Assembly: GCA_027486655.1 (NCBI GenBank)
Contig: JAIXOR010000016.1
Coordinates: forward strand, 124,001 to 188,000
Direction: 5' to 3'
DNA length: 64,000 bases
From: Verrucomicrobiaceae bacterium
GTDB taxonomy: Bacteria > Verrucomicrobiota > Verrucomicrobiia > Verrucomicrobiales > Akkermansiaceae
This document shows, piece by piece, positions 19,223-28,407 of the stretch. The position numbers were made by a program, and so were the translations under genes. Positions within the stretch are counted from its first letter, which is position 1, and each line of letters begins with the position of its first letter. The notes beneath the pieces were generated by a model. That model saw only the letters and a list, made by a program, of their open reading frames with translations, searched no databases and was not told the origin of the DNA.

Positions 19223-20626
19223 ATGAAACGAGCCATCCTGCCACTGTTCATCAGCCTTGTAGGCACCGCATTTGCTGCTCCATCCGCCGCCCAGTTCGGT
19301 GAAATGACCACCCTCGACAGCTTCGGCGGTCCTTCATCCGGCACCTACAAACCCACACCCGCCGAAGCCGAACGCATCGCATGGTTTCGCGAAGCCAGAT
19401 TCGGCATGTTCATGCACTGGGGGCTCTACTCGAAGATGGCCGGTTACTGGAAGGGCAAGAAAGTCACTGGCGGCGAATGGGCGCTGAAGCTGCAGAGACT
19501 CCCGATCGAGGAATACCGCGAACTCGCCAAGGAGTTCAATCCGGTGAAGTTCAATGCCGATGAATGGGTGCTGCTGGCGAAGTCCGCAGGCATGAAATAT
19601 ATGGTGATCACTTCCAAGCATCACGATGGATTCGCGATGTTTGATTCGGACGCAAGCCCCTACAACATCGTGGACGCCACTCCCTTCAAGCGCGATCCGA
19701 TCAAGGAACTCAAGGAGGCCTGCGACCGCCACGGCCTCAAGCTCGGACTCTACTACTCCCACGGCCAGGATTGGAACGAACCCGACGCCTATGGCAACAA
19801 CTGGTCGTTTCCGGGCTACAAGCGAAACATGGACAAGTATCTCGATGAGAAATCGATTCCGCAGATCCGCGAGCTCTGCTTGAAATACAAACCAGCCATC
19901 CTGTGGTTCGACACCGCCGGCGACATCACTCCGGCCCGCGCCGAACAGATCGCAAGGATGGCGCGGGAACTGGTTCCCGGCATCCTCATCAACAGCCGCA
20001 TCCAACTCGGCAAGCCGCGTGGCCTGCCCATCACCGACTTCGATGGCAGTGGCGACAACGAGGCATTCCACCAGTATCACAATGTGCCGTGGGAACTTTG
20101 CGGGACGCTCAACAGAAGCTGGGCTTTCAAGGAATGGGACAAGGATTTCCGGCCCGTTAGTGAGTTGCTTTTCCATTTGATCGACGCCGCTTCCAAGAAT
20201 GGCAACTACCTGCTCAACGTCGGCCCCACTGCCGAGGGTGTCATCACCGAACCATACGCCTCGCGCCTCCGTGAAATGGGCTCGTGGCTCAAGGTCAATG
20301 GCGAGGCGATCTACGGCTGCGGCGGTACCGTCTGGGGCAACGAGTTCGGCGACTTTGGAACGGTGGACGGCAAACGGAAATTCATCGCCGCACCCGCCAA
20401 CTGGCGCTGCACTACCCAACCCGGCAAGGTTTACATCCACGTCCTCAACTGGCCGAAAGATGGCAAACTCGAACTGCCCGCCTTGAAGCAAAAAGTCACC
20501 AAGGCCCACCTGCTCGCGACTCCCACGGCCGTCGTCAAAATCGGGCAATCCGCGGACAAGGTCGTTCTGAGCTTGCCGGCGAACGCGCCCGATCCGATTG
20601 CCTCGGTGGTTTGCCTGAGCCTGTGA
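19223..20626 (+). CDS. secreted GH29 alpha-L-fucosidase (2 of 5)
   Basis: 467 aa. The signal peptide (AILPLFISLVGTAFA) is followed by the GH29 barrel: RFGMFMHWGLYS, SKHHDGFAMF, LGLYYSHGQDW, nucleophile Asp230 in ILWFDTAGD, and LLNVGPTAEG. A short C-terminal beta domain follows, with no extra binding module. This is the most compact and canonical fucosidase of the set. It starts 31 bp after paralog B and ends 13 bp before the next gene, consistent with operon membership. Confidence 0.93.
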   Translation: MKRAILPLFISLVGTAFAAPSAAQFGEMTTLDSFGGPSSGTYKPTPAEAERIAWFREARFGMFMHWGLYSKMAGYWKGKKVTGGEWALKLQRLPIEEYRELAKEFNPVKFNADEWVLLAKSAGMKYMVITSKHHDGFAMFDSDASPYNIVDATPFKRDPIKELKEACDRHGLKLGLYYSHGQDWNEPDAYGNNWSFPGYKRNMDKYLDEKSIPQIRELCLKYKPAILWFDTAGDITPARAEQIARMARELVPGILINSRIQLGKPRGLPITDFDGSGDNEAFHQYHNVPWELCGTLNRSWAFKEWDKDFRPVSELLFHLIDAASKNGNYLLNVGPTAEGVITEPYASRLREMGSWLKVNGEAIYGCGGTVWGNEFGDFGTVDGKRKFIAAPANWRCTTQPGKVYIHVLNWPKDGKLELPALKQKVTKAHLLATPTAVVKIGQSADKVVLSLPANAPDPIASVVCLSL

Positions 20627-20639
20627 AGACGATCTATCC

Positions 20640-22919
20640 ATGCGTAATCCAGTCATTATCGTCTGCCTGATTCTAGGGTGTGTTTTCCCGGCGTTCTCCC
20701 AGCAATATCAGAAGCATGTCTTCAAAACCGTCCCCTTCGGCGGCGGCGGATGCGTGACCGGGATCATCACTTGCCCCACCAAGAAGAATCTCATCTTCGC
20801 CCGCACCGATGTCGGTGGGGCTTTCCGCTGGGTGGAATCGACCAAAAGCTGGAAGAGCCTGCATTTCGCCGCGCCCCGGCCGGGCCTGCTCTGCGTGGAA
20901 AGCATCGCGATCGATCCGTCGTCGCCGAACCGCGTTTATTGCGTGGCCGGACAAGGCTATTTCGACGGCGGGGCCACCAAGTTGATGCGCTCGCTGAATT
21001 ACGGCGAAACCTGGGAGTTGGTTGATGTAACAAAACACTTCAAGGCCAACGGGAACGCCGCTGCAAAAGGGGCAGGGGAGCGACTGCGGGTCGATCCTAA
21101 CAAGGGGAACATCCTTTACTTCGGCTCACGCACCACCGGCTTGTGGAAGAGCAACGATTACGGATCGACGTGGAGCAAGATCACTTCACTGCCAGTGGAC
21201 ACGACACCTTTCGATAAGGGCATCCACTTCGTCGAGTTTGTCACTGAGACCTACGGCTCGGGCGTGGAAACCCCGGCGATCTACGTCGGGGTGGGACGCA
21301 AAGGTGATCCATCGGGAACTTCGGAGACCGCGAATGTTTTTCTCTCAAAGGACAAAGGCGCGACATGGATTCCCATTTCCACCCGCAAGGGAAACGGAAC
21401 GGCATTCCCCAATCCTGACCACACGCCCGGACGCAGTGCTTACGGCGGCGGAAAGATCTACATTACCTATGGCGATGCACCCAAGGCCTGCCTCTGGCGC
21501 TACGATCTCCGCAAGGACCTCTGGGAGGATGTCTCGCCGGACGATCCTGCGAAGATCTTCGGAGTGTCGCTCGATAACCGGAAAAACCCATCAGTCATCG
21601 GGCTCAGCACCAACGCCCAATACCTTTGGCAAGGCTGGCGTCCGAAGTCCAACACCTACGGCGATGACATCTTCCGCGGTGCGATCGATCCCACCGGCAA
21701 GCTTTCCTGGGACAAGCGCCTTATCAACAGCAAGGCGGCGGTTTACGATCCAAAGTGCATTTTCCAAAACGGTGGTCTTCACTGGGCCTGGTGTGCGGAG
21801 ATCGATCCGTTCAACAAGAACCGCATCTTCGTCACCTCGGGCAACGGGATCTATTCGTCGGACAATTTCACCGAAACCCCATCGGTCTGGTATGCCAACG
21901 TGCGCGGCTTGGAGGAGACGATCACCATGGACGCCGCGTCGATGCCCGGTGGCAAGTTTCTCCTCGCCCTCGGGGATATCTCCGGCGCGACCTACGACGA
22001 CCCCACGAAATACGGCGTGCGCTTCGTGCCTGCCCAAGCGGTGACAACGTCGGTCGATTACGCCCGGTTCTCGCCGAACAAAACCCTGCTGCGCTCGGGC
22101 AGCAACCGCAAAGCCAGCGGCATCGAAGGCCCGGTCATGTTCTCCGATGATGGCGGACTCACATGGGTCGGCGTGCCGATCAGCTCGGTGCCGCTGTCGC
22201 CCGCCGTGCCGAATCCGCCCACTCCGCGTGACAAGGGATTGAACTACGGTTGGTCAGCCATCAGCGCTGATGGAAAGATCATCGCCTACAGCAATGACTG
22301 GAAGGTGAACGATGTGAAATATTACGGGATTTTCTACACTTTGGATCGTGGCAAAACGTGGAAGGAATTCCCATGGACCTCCGATCCGAAATCCAAAACC
22401 TTCGTGGTTTCCGACAAGATCAATCCGAAGGTGTTTTATGTCATGCTCGGAAAACAAGTCCTCGTTTACACATGGAACGGCACGGGCTTCGACATGAAAA
22501 CCCACGCCACCCCCGCGCCCATGCGCGCGAAGATCCGGGTCAACCCACTCGTTGAAGGGGAATTCCTCGGTTGGGGAAACAACAAGTTGTTCCTGTTTTC
22601 CGAGAAAGGTGCCAGGAGCGTGCCGCTCACCGGTTTCACCGCATGCGCCATGGCAGGGTGGGGGAAACCTGCCCCGGGTCGCACCAATGCCACCATTTTC
22701 GCTTACGGGAGATATGGAAAGGAGACCGTGAACCGCATCTATCGATCGGATGATTCCGGCACCACCTGGGTGCGTGTCACCGATGACACCCAGCAATTCG
22801 GAGGCGCTCCAAGCAATGATCTGCTCATCGGCGATATGAATACCCATGGCCGGGTGTTTTTCGCAAACTGCGGTATCGGCCTGGTCTATGGCGACATCGA
22901 ACGCTCATCCAATCAATGA
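20640..22919 (+). CDS. secreted GH74-like beta-propeller glycosidase
   Basis: 759 aa. Signal peptide, then two seven-bladed-propeller-like halves. The start of the mature protein (GGGGCVTGIITCPTKKNLIFARTD) and GERLRVDPNKGNILYFGSR match the GH74 endo-xyloglucanase type. At least six Asp-box-like turns are seen (SLNYGETW, SNDYGSTW, SKDKGATW, SDDGGLTW, TLDRGKTW, SDDSGTTW). Asp boxes also occur in sialidases, but the N-terminal motifs favour GH74. It would cut inside a polysaccharide backbone; the substrate is not evident. The stop overlaps the next start (ATGA at 22916). Confidence 0.8.
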   Translation: MRNPVIIVCLILGCVFPAFSQQYQKHVFKTVPFGGGGCVTGIITCPTKKNLIFARTDVGGAFRWVESTKSWKSLHFAAPRPGLLCVESIAIDPSSPNRVYCVAGQGYFDGGATKLMRSLNYGETWELVDVTKHFKANGNAAAKGAGERLRVDPNKGNILYFGSRTTGLWKSNDYGSTWSKITSLPVDTTPFDKGIHFVEFVTETYGSGVETPAIYVGVGRKGDPSGTSETANVFLSKDKGATWIPISTRKGNGTAFPNPDHTPGRSAYGGGKIYITYGDAPKACLWRYDLRKDLWEDVSPDDPAKIFGVSLDNRKNPSVIGLSTNAQYLWQGWRPKSNTYGDDIFRGAIDPTGKLSWDKRLINSKAAVYDPKCIFQNGGLHWAWCAEIDPFNKNRIFVTSGNGIYSSDNFTETPSVWYANVRGLEETITMDAASMPGGKFLLALGDISGATYDDPTKYGVRFVPAQAVTTSVDYARFSPNKTLLRSGSNRKASGIEGPVMFSDDGGLTWVGVPISSVPLSPAVPNPPTPRDKGLNYGWSAISADGKIIAYSNDWKVNDVKYYGIFYTLDRGKTWKEFPWTSDPKSKTFVVSDKINPKVFYVMLGKQVLVYTWNGTGFDMKTHATPAPMRAKIRVNPLVEGEFLGWGNNKLFLFSEKGARSVPLTGFTACAMAGWGKPAPGRTNATIFAYGRYGKETVNRIYRSDDSGTTWVRVTDDTQQFGGAPSNDLLIGDMNTHGRVFFANCGIGLVYGDIERSSNQ

Positions 22920-24748
22920 AAACCAATCGATCATTTTCGCTCGGCATCGCGCTGATTTCGGCTGCCTCACCCGTTTGGGCGGCACCACCGTCCAGCGATT
23001 ACGAACTGCTATTTGCAGACGAGTTCGACAGCAACGCCCTCAACGCGGCGCACTGGAGATACCGCGAGGACGTCCGCAAGGGCGGTTATTTCAACGGGCT
23101 CAATCTCAAGGAAAACGTCAGTGTTTCCGGCGGACAATTGCGCATCGTTGCGCGCCACGAGAAAATCAAGGGCAAGCCCGAATACACCGGCGGCGGAATC
23201 ATCAGCAAATACCAGTTCGGCTACGGATATTACGAGTGCCTCTCTCGTCCGTTCATGGCGGGCAAGGGCGTCCACACCTCGTTCTGGCAGCGGGGCGGAT
23301 CGGTGCCGAACAACAACATCTTCGAGATCGATTCCTATGAAATCGATTCCACCCAGTATCTATCCACCAACAACCTCTACCTCTTGCTCGCCCGCAAGGG
23401 CTACAGGGAAAGCCCTTGGCCGCATCGGGGGCATGTGCCGTTCAAGTTCCAACAGGACGGCTCGTTTCTGGATGCCTACGAATACACTCCCGACGGCATC
23501 GTTTTCTATGACAACGGCAAGGTCGTCGCCAAGGCCGAGTGGGAGGATCTCACCGCCGCCCAGTGTGTCTGGCTCACCGCGCTCAATGGCTGCGGCAAGG
23601 TGGATGAAGGCAAACTTCCCGGTGAATCGACCTTCGACTACTTCCGCTATTACGCCAAGGACTACCCAGGCGTGAACCTGCTGCCTAACGGAAGTTTCGA
23701 ATACAATCAGGACAAGATCGACCCCTCAGAACCAATCTGCTGGGTGGTCGAGGGCGACAATTTGGCAGTGAAAGTGGTCGAGGGAAATTCCGCCCACGAC
23801 CGCCATCACCTCAGACTCGGGCGGCAGGGCAAGGCTTACAGCACGACGCTCCGGCAGAAGCTCGAATTCATCCGCAATGGCGATTGCACGCTCACCGCAA
23901 TGGTCCGCCGGTCCCGCGGTTCGCAATCCGCAAGCCTCCGGGTGACTGGCTGCGGCGGGCCGGACGCCTCCGTTGAAATTCCAGCCGGCGAAACGTGGAC
24001 GAAAATCTGTCTTCCGAAAATTTCGGTCACCAATCACACCGCGATGATTTCGATCCAGGCAAGCGGCGAAGCGATGCAATGGCTGGAGTTCGACGATGTG
24101 CGCTTCATGAAACCGGCATTGCCAGATCAAAAGGTCCGCGAGCCGAAACCGTTCGTGGTCTGCGGCGATCCGATCTGGTCGCTGGCCCGCAAGGAGCCGA
24201 TCACCTTCACCGGCGATGACAAATTCTACTTCTTCGACCGCAACGTCGGCTATGGCGACGCCATCACGGTTTCCTTCATCATGAACCCTGCCAAGCTCGC
24301 CGCTACTTCGCCGATCGAGCGCATTCCGGCCAAGGGCAATGCAGGTTGGGCTGTGCAGTTGCGGGCGGATGGCGATCTGGTTTTCCGCATCGGCAGCGGC
24401 GAGAATCATACCGATGTCGTCGCCAAGGCCGCCTACGTGGCGGGGAGTGAAACGCGGGTGACCTGTGTGTTCGATAAAGGCACAGCCAGCATCTATGCGA
24501 ACGGGAAACTGTTTCAAAAACAATCCGGCATCCCACAAACCACCAAGGATGACACCAAGGCCGGCCGACTCGGAGCGGTCGGTGACACCTTCGAGGCCAT
24601 CGGCGATGTCACAGTGGCGGCGGAGAACCAAAAACCCCGCAAGGCCGCGAAGTCCGTCAAATACGTCGGCACAGTGCGTGACGTCCGCATCCACAACCGC
24701 GCCCTGCGCAGCAGCGAAGTCGCGGTCCTGTCATCTGAATCGTACTAA
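22916..24748 (+). CDS. secreted GH16 endo-glycosidase with C-terminal lectin-like domains
   Basis: 610 aa. A signal peptide ends near SPVWA. The GH16 beta-jelly-roll spans about 25-255; its active site is E137-I-D139-S-Y-E142 (nucleophile, assisting Asp, acid/base), the ExDxxE form with a beta-bulge. LLFADEFDSNALNAAHW near the N-terminus is typical of the family. A CBM4/9-like domain (about 258-400) and a LamG/concanavalin-like domain (about 425-605, ending in RDVRIHNRALRSSEV) follow. GH16 enzymes cut beta-1,3/1,4-glucans or galactans; in this galactosidase- and fucosidase-rich context a galactan is plausible but unproven. Confidence 0.88.
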   Translation: MKTNRSFSLGIALISAASPVWAAPPSSDYELLFADEFDSNALNAAHWRYREDVRKGGYFNGLNLKENVSVSGGQLRIVARHEKIKGKPEYTGGGIISKYQFGYGYYECLSRPFMAGKGVHTSFWQRGGSVPNNNIFEIDSYEIDSTQYLSTNNLYLLLARKGYRESPWPHRGHVPFKFQQDGSFLDAYEYTPDGIVFYDNGKVVAKAEWEDLTAAQCVWLTALNGCGKVDEGKLPGESTFDYFRYYAKDYPGVNLLPNGSFEYNQDKIDPSEPICWVVEGDNLAVKVVEGNSAHDRHHLRLGRQGKAYSTTLRQKLEFIRNGDCTLTAMVRRSRGSQSASLRVTGCGGPDASVEIPAGETWTKICLPKISVTNHTAMISIQASGEAMQWLEFDDVRFMKPALPDQKVREPKPFVVCGDPIWSLARKEPITFTGDDKFYFFDRNVGYGDAITVSFIMNPAKLAATSPIERIPAKGNAGWAVQLRADGDLVFRIGSGENHTDVVAKAAYVAGSETRVTCVFDKGTASIYANGKLFQKQSGIPQTTKDDTKAGRLGAVGDTFEAIGDVTVAAENQKPRKAAKSVKYVGTVRDVRIHNRALRSSEVAVLSSESY

Positions 24749-24762
24749 TACCTTTAATTCCC

Positions 24763-26574
24763 ATGAAATCCTCACTCAGTTCCCTAACGGCGTTCGTCGT
24801 CTCTGTCTTGTCTCTGTACCAACCGCTGCATGGCCAGACTTCGGTCCGTGGTCCGCTGCAGCCAGAGCACAAGCCACCCCACAAGTTCCAGACGTTCTCC
24901 GAAGCTCGTTGGGATGCCAGTTCGCTTGCTCCGAAGGGTGCCGCGAAGTGGTGGCAGGATGCACGCTTCGGCATGTTCATCCACTTTGGCGTCGCCAGCC
25001 TGAAAGGCGTCGAACTCGGCTGGGGGCGTGGCACACGCCTGAAGCCCGATACCTCCCAAGTCGGACCGATCCCCGACGAAATCTACGACAATCTCTACAA
25101 GGAATTCACCATCGAGAAGTTCGATGCGAAAAAGTGGGTGGAGTTGGCGCGGCAGACCGGCATGAAATACATCGTCGTGATCACCAAACACCACGACGGC
25201 TTCCACATGTGGGACACGGCGTTTTCGGATTACAAGATTACCAAGTCACCCTTTGGTCGCGACTACCTCAAGGAACTCGTCGATGCCGCCCATGCTGCCA
25301 AGATGCCCATCGGCGTTTATTTTTCCCAGAGGGATTGGGTTCATCCCGACTACGACCCGCGCGGAGCCTATCCCGGGCGTGACCACAAGAGATACATCGA
25401 ATACCAGATCAACGCCGTGCGCGAATTGCTCACCAAGTATGGCAAGATCGACATCCTCTGGTTCGACGCCGCCTGGTGGGGCGGAATGTTCAAGGAAACC
25501 GACTGGGATTCCGAGCGTCTCTACCGCGTGGCTCGCGAATGCCAGCCCAACATTCTGATCAACAACCGCGCCTCGATCCCAGGTGATTTCGACACACCCG
25601 AGCAACACGTCGGCGGCTTCCAGGCCAACCGCCCCTGGGAATCGGTGATCACCCTGACCGGAAGTTGGGGATACAAACCGGAATCTCCACTCAAGACGCC
25701 GAAGCAAGTCATGGACTTGCTCATCCAGTGCGTCACTGGCGACGGCAACCTGATGCTGAACGTCGGCCCGATGCCCACGGGAGAGGTGGCGCCAAAGGAA
25801 ATCGAAGTGCTCAAGGTGGTCGGTGACTGGATGGGAAAATACGGTGAAAGTGTTTACCAAACACGCGGCGGTCCGCTGCGCAACGCCGCCTGGGGCGGCA
25901 CCACCTACCGGGGGGATACGGTCTATGTCCACGTCCTGAGCTGGCCCGGTGAAACGCTGAAGTTGCAGTCGATTGAGGAAAAAATCCTCTCCGCCAAAGC
26001 GCTCACAGGTGGTGAGGTGAAGTTCGAGCAAACACCGACGGGCATTTCGCTGACTCTGGCGGAAAAAGACCGCAATGCGCTGAACTCGGTGATTGAACTC
26101 AAGCTGGATAGACCTGTTTCCAAAATCTACTCGGGCAATGGCACCGCTTCGATTTTCGATGGTCCCGGCTACGGCCAGCTCTTTTCAGGCGCGGCCACGT
26201 TGGAAACGAGTTCTAACGCGACCGGCAAGAGCGCGTCATCCGCCATCCATACAAAGAGCGAAACGAGCCCGTGGGCCGTTATCGATCTTGGAGCGCGCAA
26301 GAACGTCAAAGGCGTGCGCATCACCAACCCGACCGGCACCACCAAGGCCAACGGACTGGAAATGCTGGTCTCCGAGGACAAGGCAACATGGACCTCCGTC
26401 TGGAAAGCGGACTCCGACGCGGCGGTGTGGGAGGTGCCGGTCACCCAGTTCACCGCCGGGGCACATGTTCCCGGCGTGCCGGCAAGGTATTTGAAACTCC
26501 AACTCCACCCGGCAAAGGCCGCGCCGCTTGCGCTCAAGCAGGTCGAGGTCTTCGGCGACGCATCCAAACCATGA
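24763..26574 (+). CDS. secreted GH29 alpha-L-fucosidase with F5/8C-type (CBM32-like) C-terminus (3 of 5)
   Basis: 603 aa. After the signal peptide, the catalytic domain has DARFGMFIHFGVAS, TKHHDGFHMW, VYFSQRDW, nucleophile Asp235 in ILWFDAAWWGG, a TPEQHVGG segment that may hold the acid/base Glu, and LNVGPMPTGE. Residues about 460-600 look like an F5/8 type C discoidin module (WAVIDLGARKNVKGVRI ... ALKQVEVFGD). It closely resembles the next gene in layout, and its stop overlaps that gene's start. Confidence 0.9.
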   Translation: MKSSLSSLTAFVVSVLSLYQPLHGQTSVRGPLQPEHKPPHKFQTFSEARWDASSLAPKGAAKWWQDARFGMFIHFGVASLKGVELGWGRGTRLKPDTSQVGPIPDEIYDNLYKEFTIEKFDAKKWVELARQTGMKYIVVITKHHDGFHMWDTAFSDYKITKSPFGRDYLKELVDAAHAAKMPIGVYFSQRDWVHPDYDPRGAYPGRDHKRYIEYQINAVRELLTKYGKIDILWFDAAWWGGMFKETDWDSERLYRVARECQPNILINNRASIPGDFDTPEQHVGGFQANRPWESVITLTGSWGYKPESPLKTPKQVMDLLIQCVTGDGNLMLNVGPMPTGEVAPKEIEVLKVVGDWMGKYGESVYQTRGGPLRNAAWGGTTYRGDTVYVHVLSWPGETLKLQSIEEKILSAKALTGGEVKFEQTPTGISLTLAEKDRNALNSVIELKLDRPVSKIYSGNGTASIFDGPGYGQLFSGAATLETSSNATGKSASSAIHTKSETSPWAVIDLGARKNVKGVRITNPTGTTKANGLEMLVSEDKATWTSVWKADSDAAVWEVPVTQFTAGAHVPGVPARYLKLQLHPAKAAPLALKQVEVFGDASKP

Positions 26575-28319
26575 CGCCCATGAAATCCCTTTTCCTTGCC
26601 GCCCTGTGTGCCGCGCTGGCAGCGCCAGCCGCAAACGCCCAGCTTCCAAAAGCCATGGCCGAGCTGCCACCGCTCACCGAGACTCCCGCACAGCGCGATG
26701 CCCGGATGCAATGGTGGCGCGACGCGAAATTCGGTTTGTTCATCCACTGGGGGCCGGTTGCCATCCAGGGTGTGGAAATCGGTTGGGGTCGCAAGGCACC
26801 GCGCACCTACGACATCAACGGCCACACTGGCCGCGGCTCCGACCCGGAATACGACAATCTTTACAAGCAGTTCAACCCCGTGAAATTCAACGCGGCGGAG
26901 TGGGTGAAGATCGCGCAAGACGCCGGCATGAAATACCTCGTGCTCGTCTGCAAGCATCACGACGGGTTCTCGATGTTCCACACCGAGTTCTCCGATTACT
27001 CCATCGCCAACGCCCCATTCAAGCGGGACATCGTCAAGGAACTCGCCGACGCCTGCCACAAGGCGGGGCTGCGCTTCGGCGTCTATTATTCCCAGCGCGA
27101 TTGGTATCACCCGGACTATCTGCTCGGAGACAATCGGAAATACAATGATTTCTATCAGAAGCAAGTCCGCGAGCTGCTCACCAATTATGGCAAGGTGGAC
27201 ATCCTTTGGTTCGATCACGTCGCCGGGTTCTGGTCGGATTATACCTACGATCAGCTCTACCCGATGATCTACAAGCTCCAGCCCGACATCCTGGTCAATG
27301 ACCGCGGGGCGAAATTCTGTGGCAGGGGCCGCGATAAAAAGCAAAGCACCCTCAGCCAGCTCCCCGAATCCCGCGAGGCGCGCAAGATCGTCAATGGCGA
27401 CTTTTACACCCCCGAACAACGCATCGGCGGCATGGACCTGAACCGGGATTGGGAATCGTGCATCACCATCTGCAAACAATGGGCATGGAAACCGAATGAT
27501 ACGATGAAGTCGTTTTCGGAATGCATCCGCACGTTGGTGACCAGCGTCAGCGGCGGTGGCAACCTGCTCTTCAACGTCGGCCCCATGCCCACCGGCGAGA
27601 TCGAACTGCGCCAGGTGGAGCGGCTGAAAGAGATGGGAGCCTGGCTCGGCAAATACGGAAATAGTCTCTACGGCACCCGGGGCGGGCCTTATCGCAATGG
27701 CCGTTGGGGCGGCAGCACCCACAAGGACAAAACCGTCTGGCTGCATGTCTTCGAATGGAATGGCGACACGCTCTGTCTTTCCGCGCTCCCGGCGAAGGTG
27801 GTAGGCATCAGGTCGCTAACCGGTGGAAAGCCGTCTTTCCAACAGACCGCTTCCGGCCTGGATGTCACTGTCGCGAAATCCGACCAGGATCCGGTGAACA
27901 CGGTGATCGAACTCACCCTTGATCAGGCGTTGCCCACGAAACTTGCGCTCGGCTCCACCCGTTCCCTAGCGAACGATCCGAACTACGGCGAGGTGCTTCT
28001 CACACAATCCGCCATCAAAATGGAGAAGTCCAAGCCGCTGGTGCTCGACCTCGGCGGCACTCCATCGGTCACCGGCATTTCCATGGTGCTGGCCAAGGGG
28101 AAAATTGCCGCGAAAACCCTGTCGGTCGCCATTTCACACGATGGAATGAATTGGGAAAACGTCCGCAGTTTCGACCGGTTGACGTCTCCCCTCGAAGTCT
28201 CCCTGTCACGCGCTGTCGCCGGGGCTGATGTGCTCGGGCGTCCCGTGCGCTCGATCCGCATCGAGGCCGATGCGCCACTGCAACTGGATCAGGTCAAGGT
28301 GCTTGGAAAGGCAAAGTGA
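26571..28319 (+). CDS. secreted GH29 alpha-L-fucosidase with F5/8C-like C-terminus (4 of 5)
   Basis: 582 aa from ATG 26571, which overlaps the previous stop; ATG 26580 (MKSLFLAAL) is an equally good start. Signal peptide, then DAKFGLFIHWGPVA, CKHHDGFSMF, VYYSQRDW, nucleophile Asp215 in ILWFDHVAGF, TPEQRIGG and FNVGPMPTGE. The last 130 residues are a weaker discoidin-like module. Versus gene 3 it has an insert of about 25 residues (RGRDKKQSTLSQLPESREAR) between the nucleophile and the TPEQ segment. The two genes are probably an old tandem duplication with diverged linkage preference. Confidence 0.9.
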   Translation: MTPMKSLFLAALCAALAAPAANAQLPKAMAELPPLTETPAQRDARMQWWRDAKFGLFIHWGPVAIQGVEIGWGRKAPRTYDINGHTGRGSDPEYDNLYKQFNPVKFNAAEWVKIAQDAGMKYLVLVCKHHDGFSMFHTEFSDYSIANAPFKRDIVKELADACHKAGLRFGVYYSQRDWYHPDYLLGDNRKYNDFYQKQVRELLTNYGKVDILWFDHVAGFWSDYTYDQLYPMIYKLQPDILVNDRGAKFCGRGRDKKQSTLSQLPESREARKIVNGDFYTPEQRIGGMDLNRDWESCITICKQWAWKPNDTMKSFSECIRTLVTSVSGGGNLLFNVGPMPTGEIELRQVERLKEMGAWLGKYGNSLYGTRGGPYRNGRWGGSTHKDKTVWLHVFEWNGDTLCLSALPAKVVGIRSLTGGKPSFQQTASGLDVTVAKSDQDPVNTVIELTLDQALPTKLALGSTRSLANDPNYGEVLLTQSAIKMEKSKPLVLDLGGTPSVTGISMVLAKGKIAAKTLSVAISHDGMNWENVRSFDRLTSPLEVSLSRAVAGADVLGRPVRSIRIEADAPLQLDQVKVLGKAK

Positions 28320-28407
28320 GTGTAGACAGGATGAACTGAACTGACAGTAACGACAATATCAACAAACTAATCCCATCAACCGCGTCAATGACGTCAACCA
28401 CTCTCTT

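Noticed and set aside
20640-22919. Sialidase annotation, suggested by several Asp-box motifs.
   Set aside because: The N-terminal motifs and GERLRVDP segment match GH74 better, and no sialidase Arg triad is recognisable.
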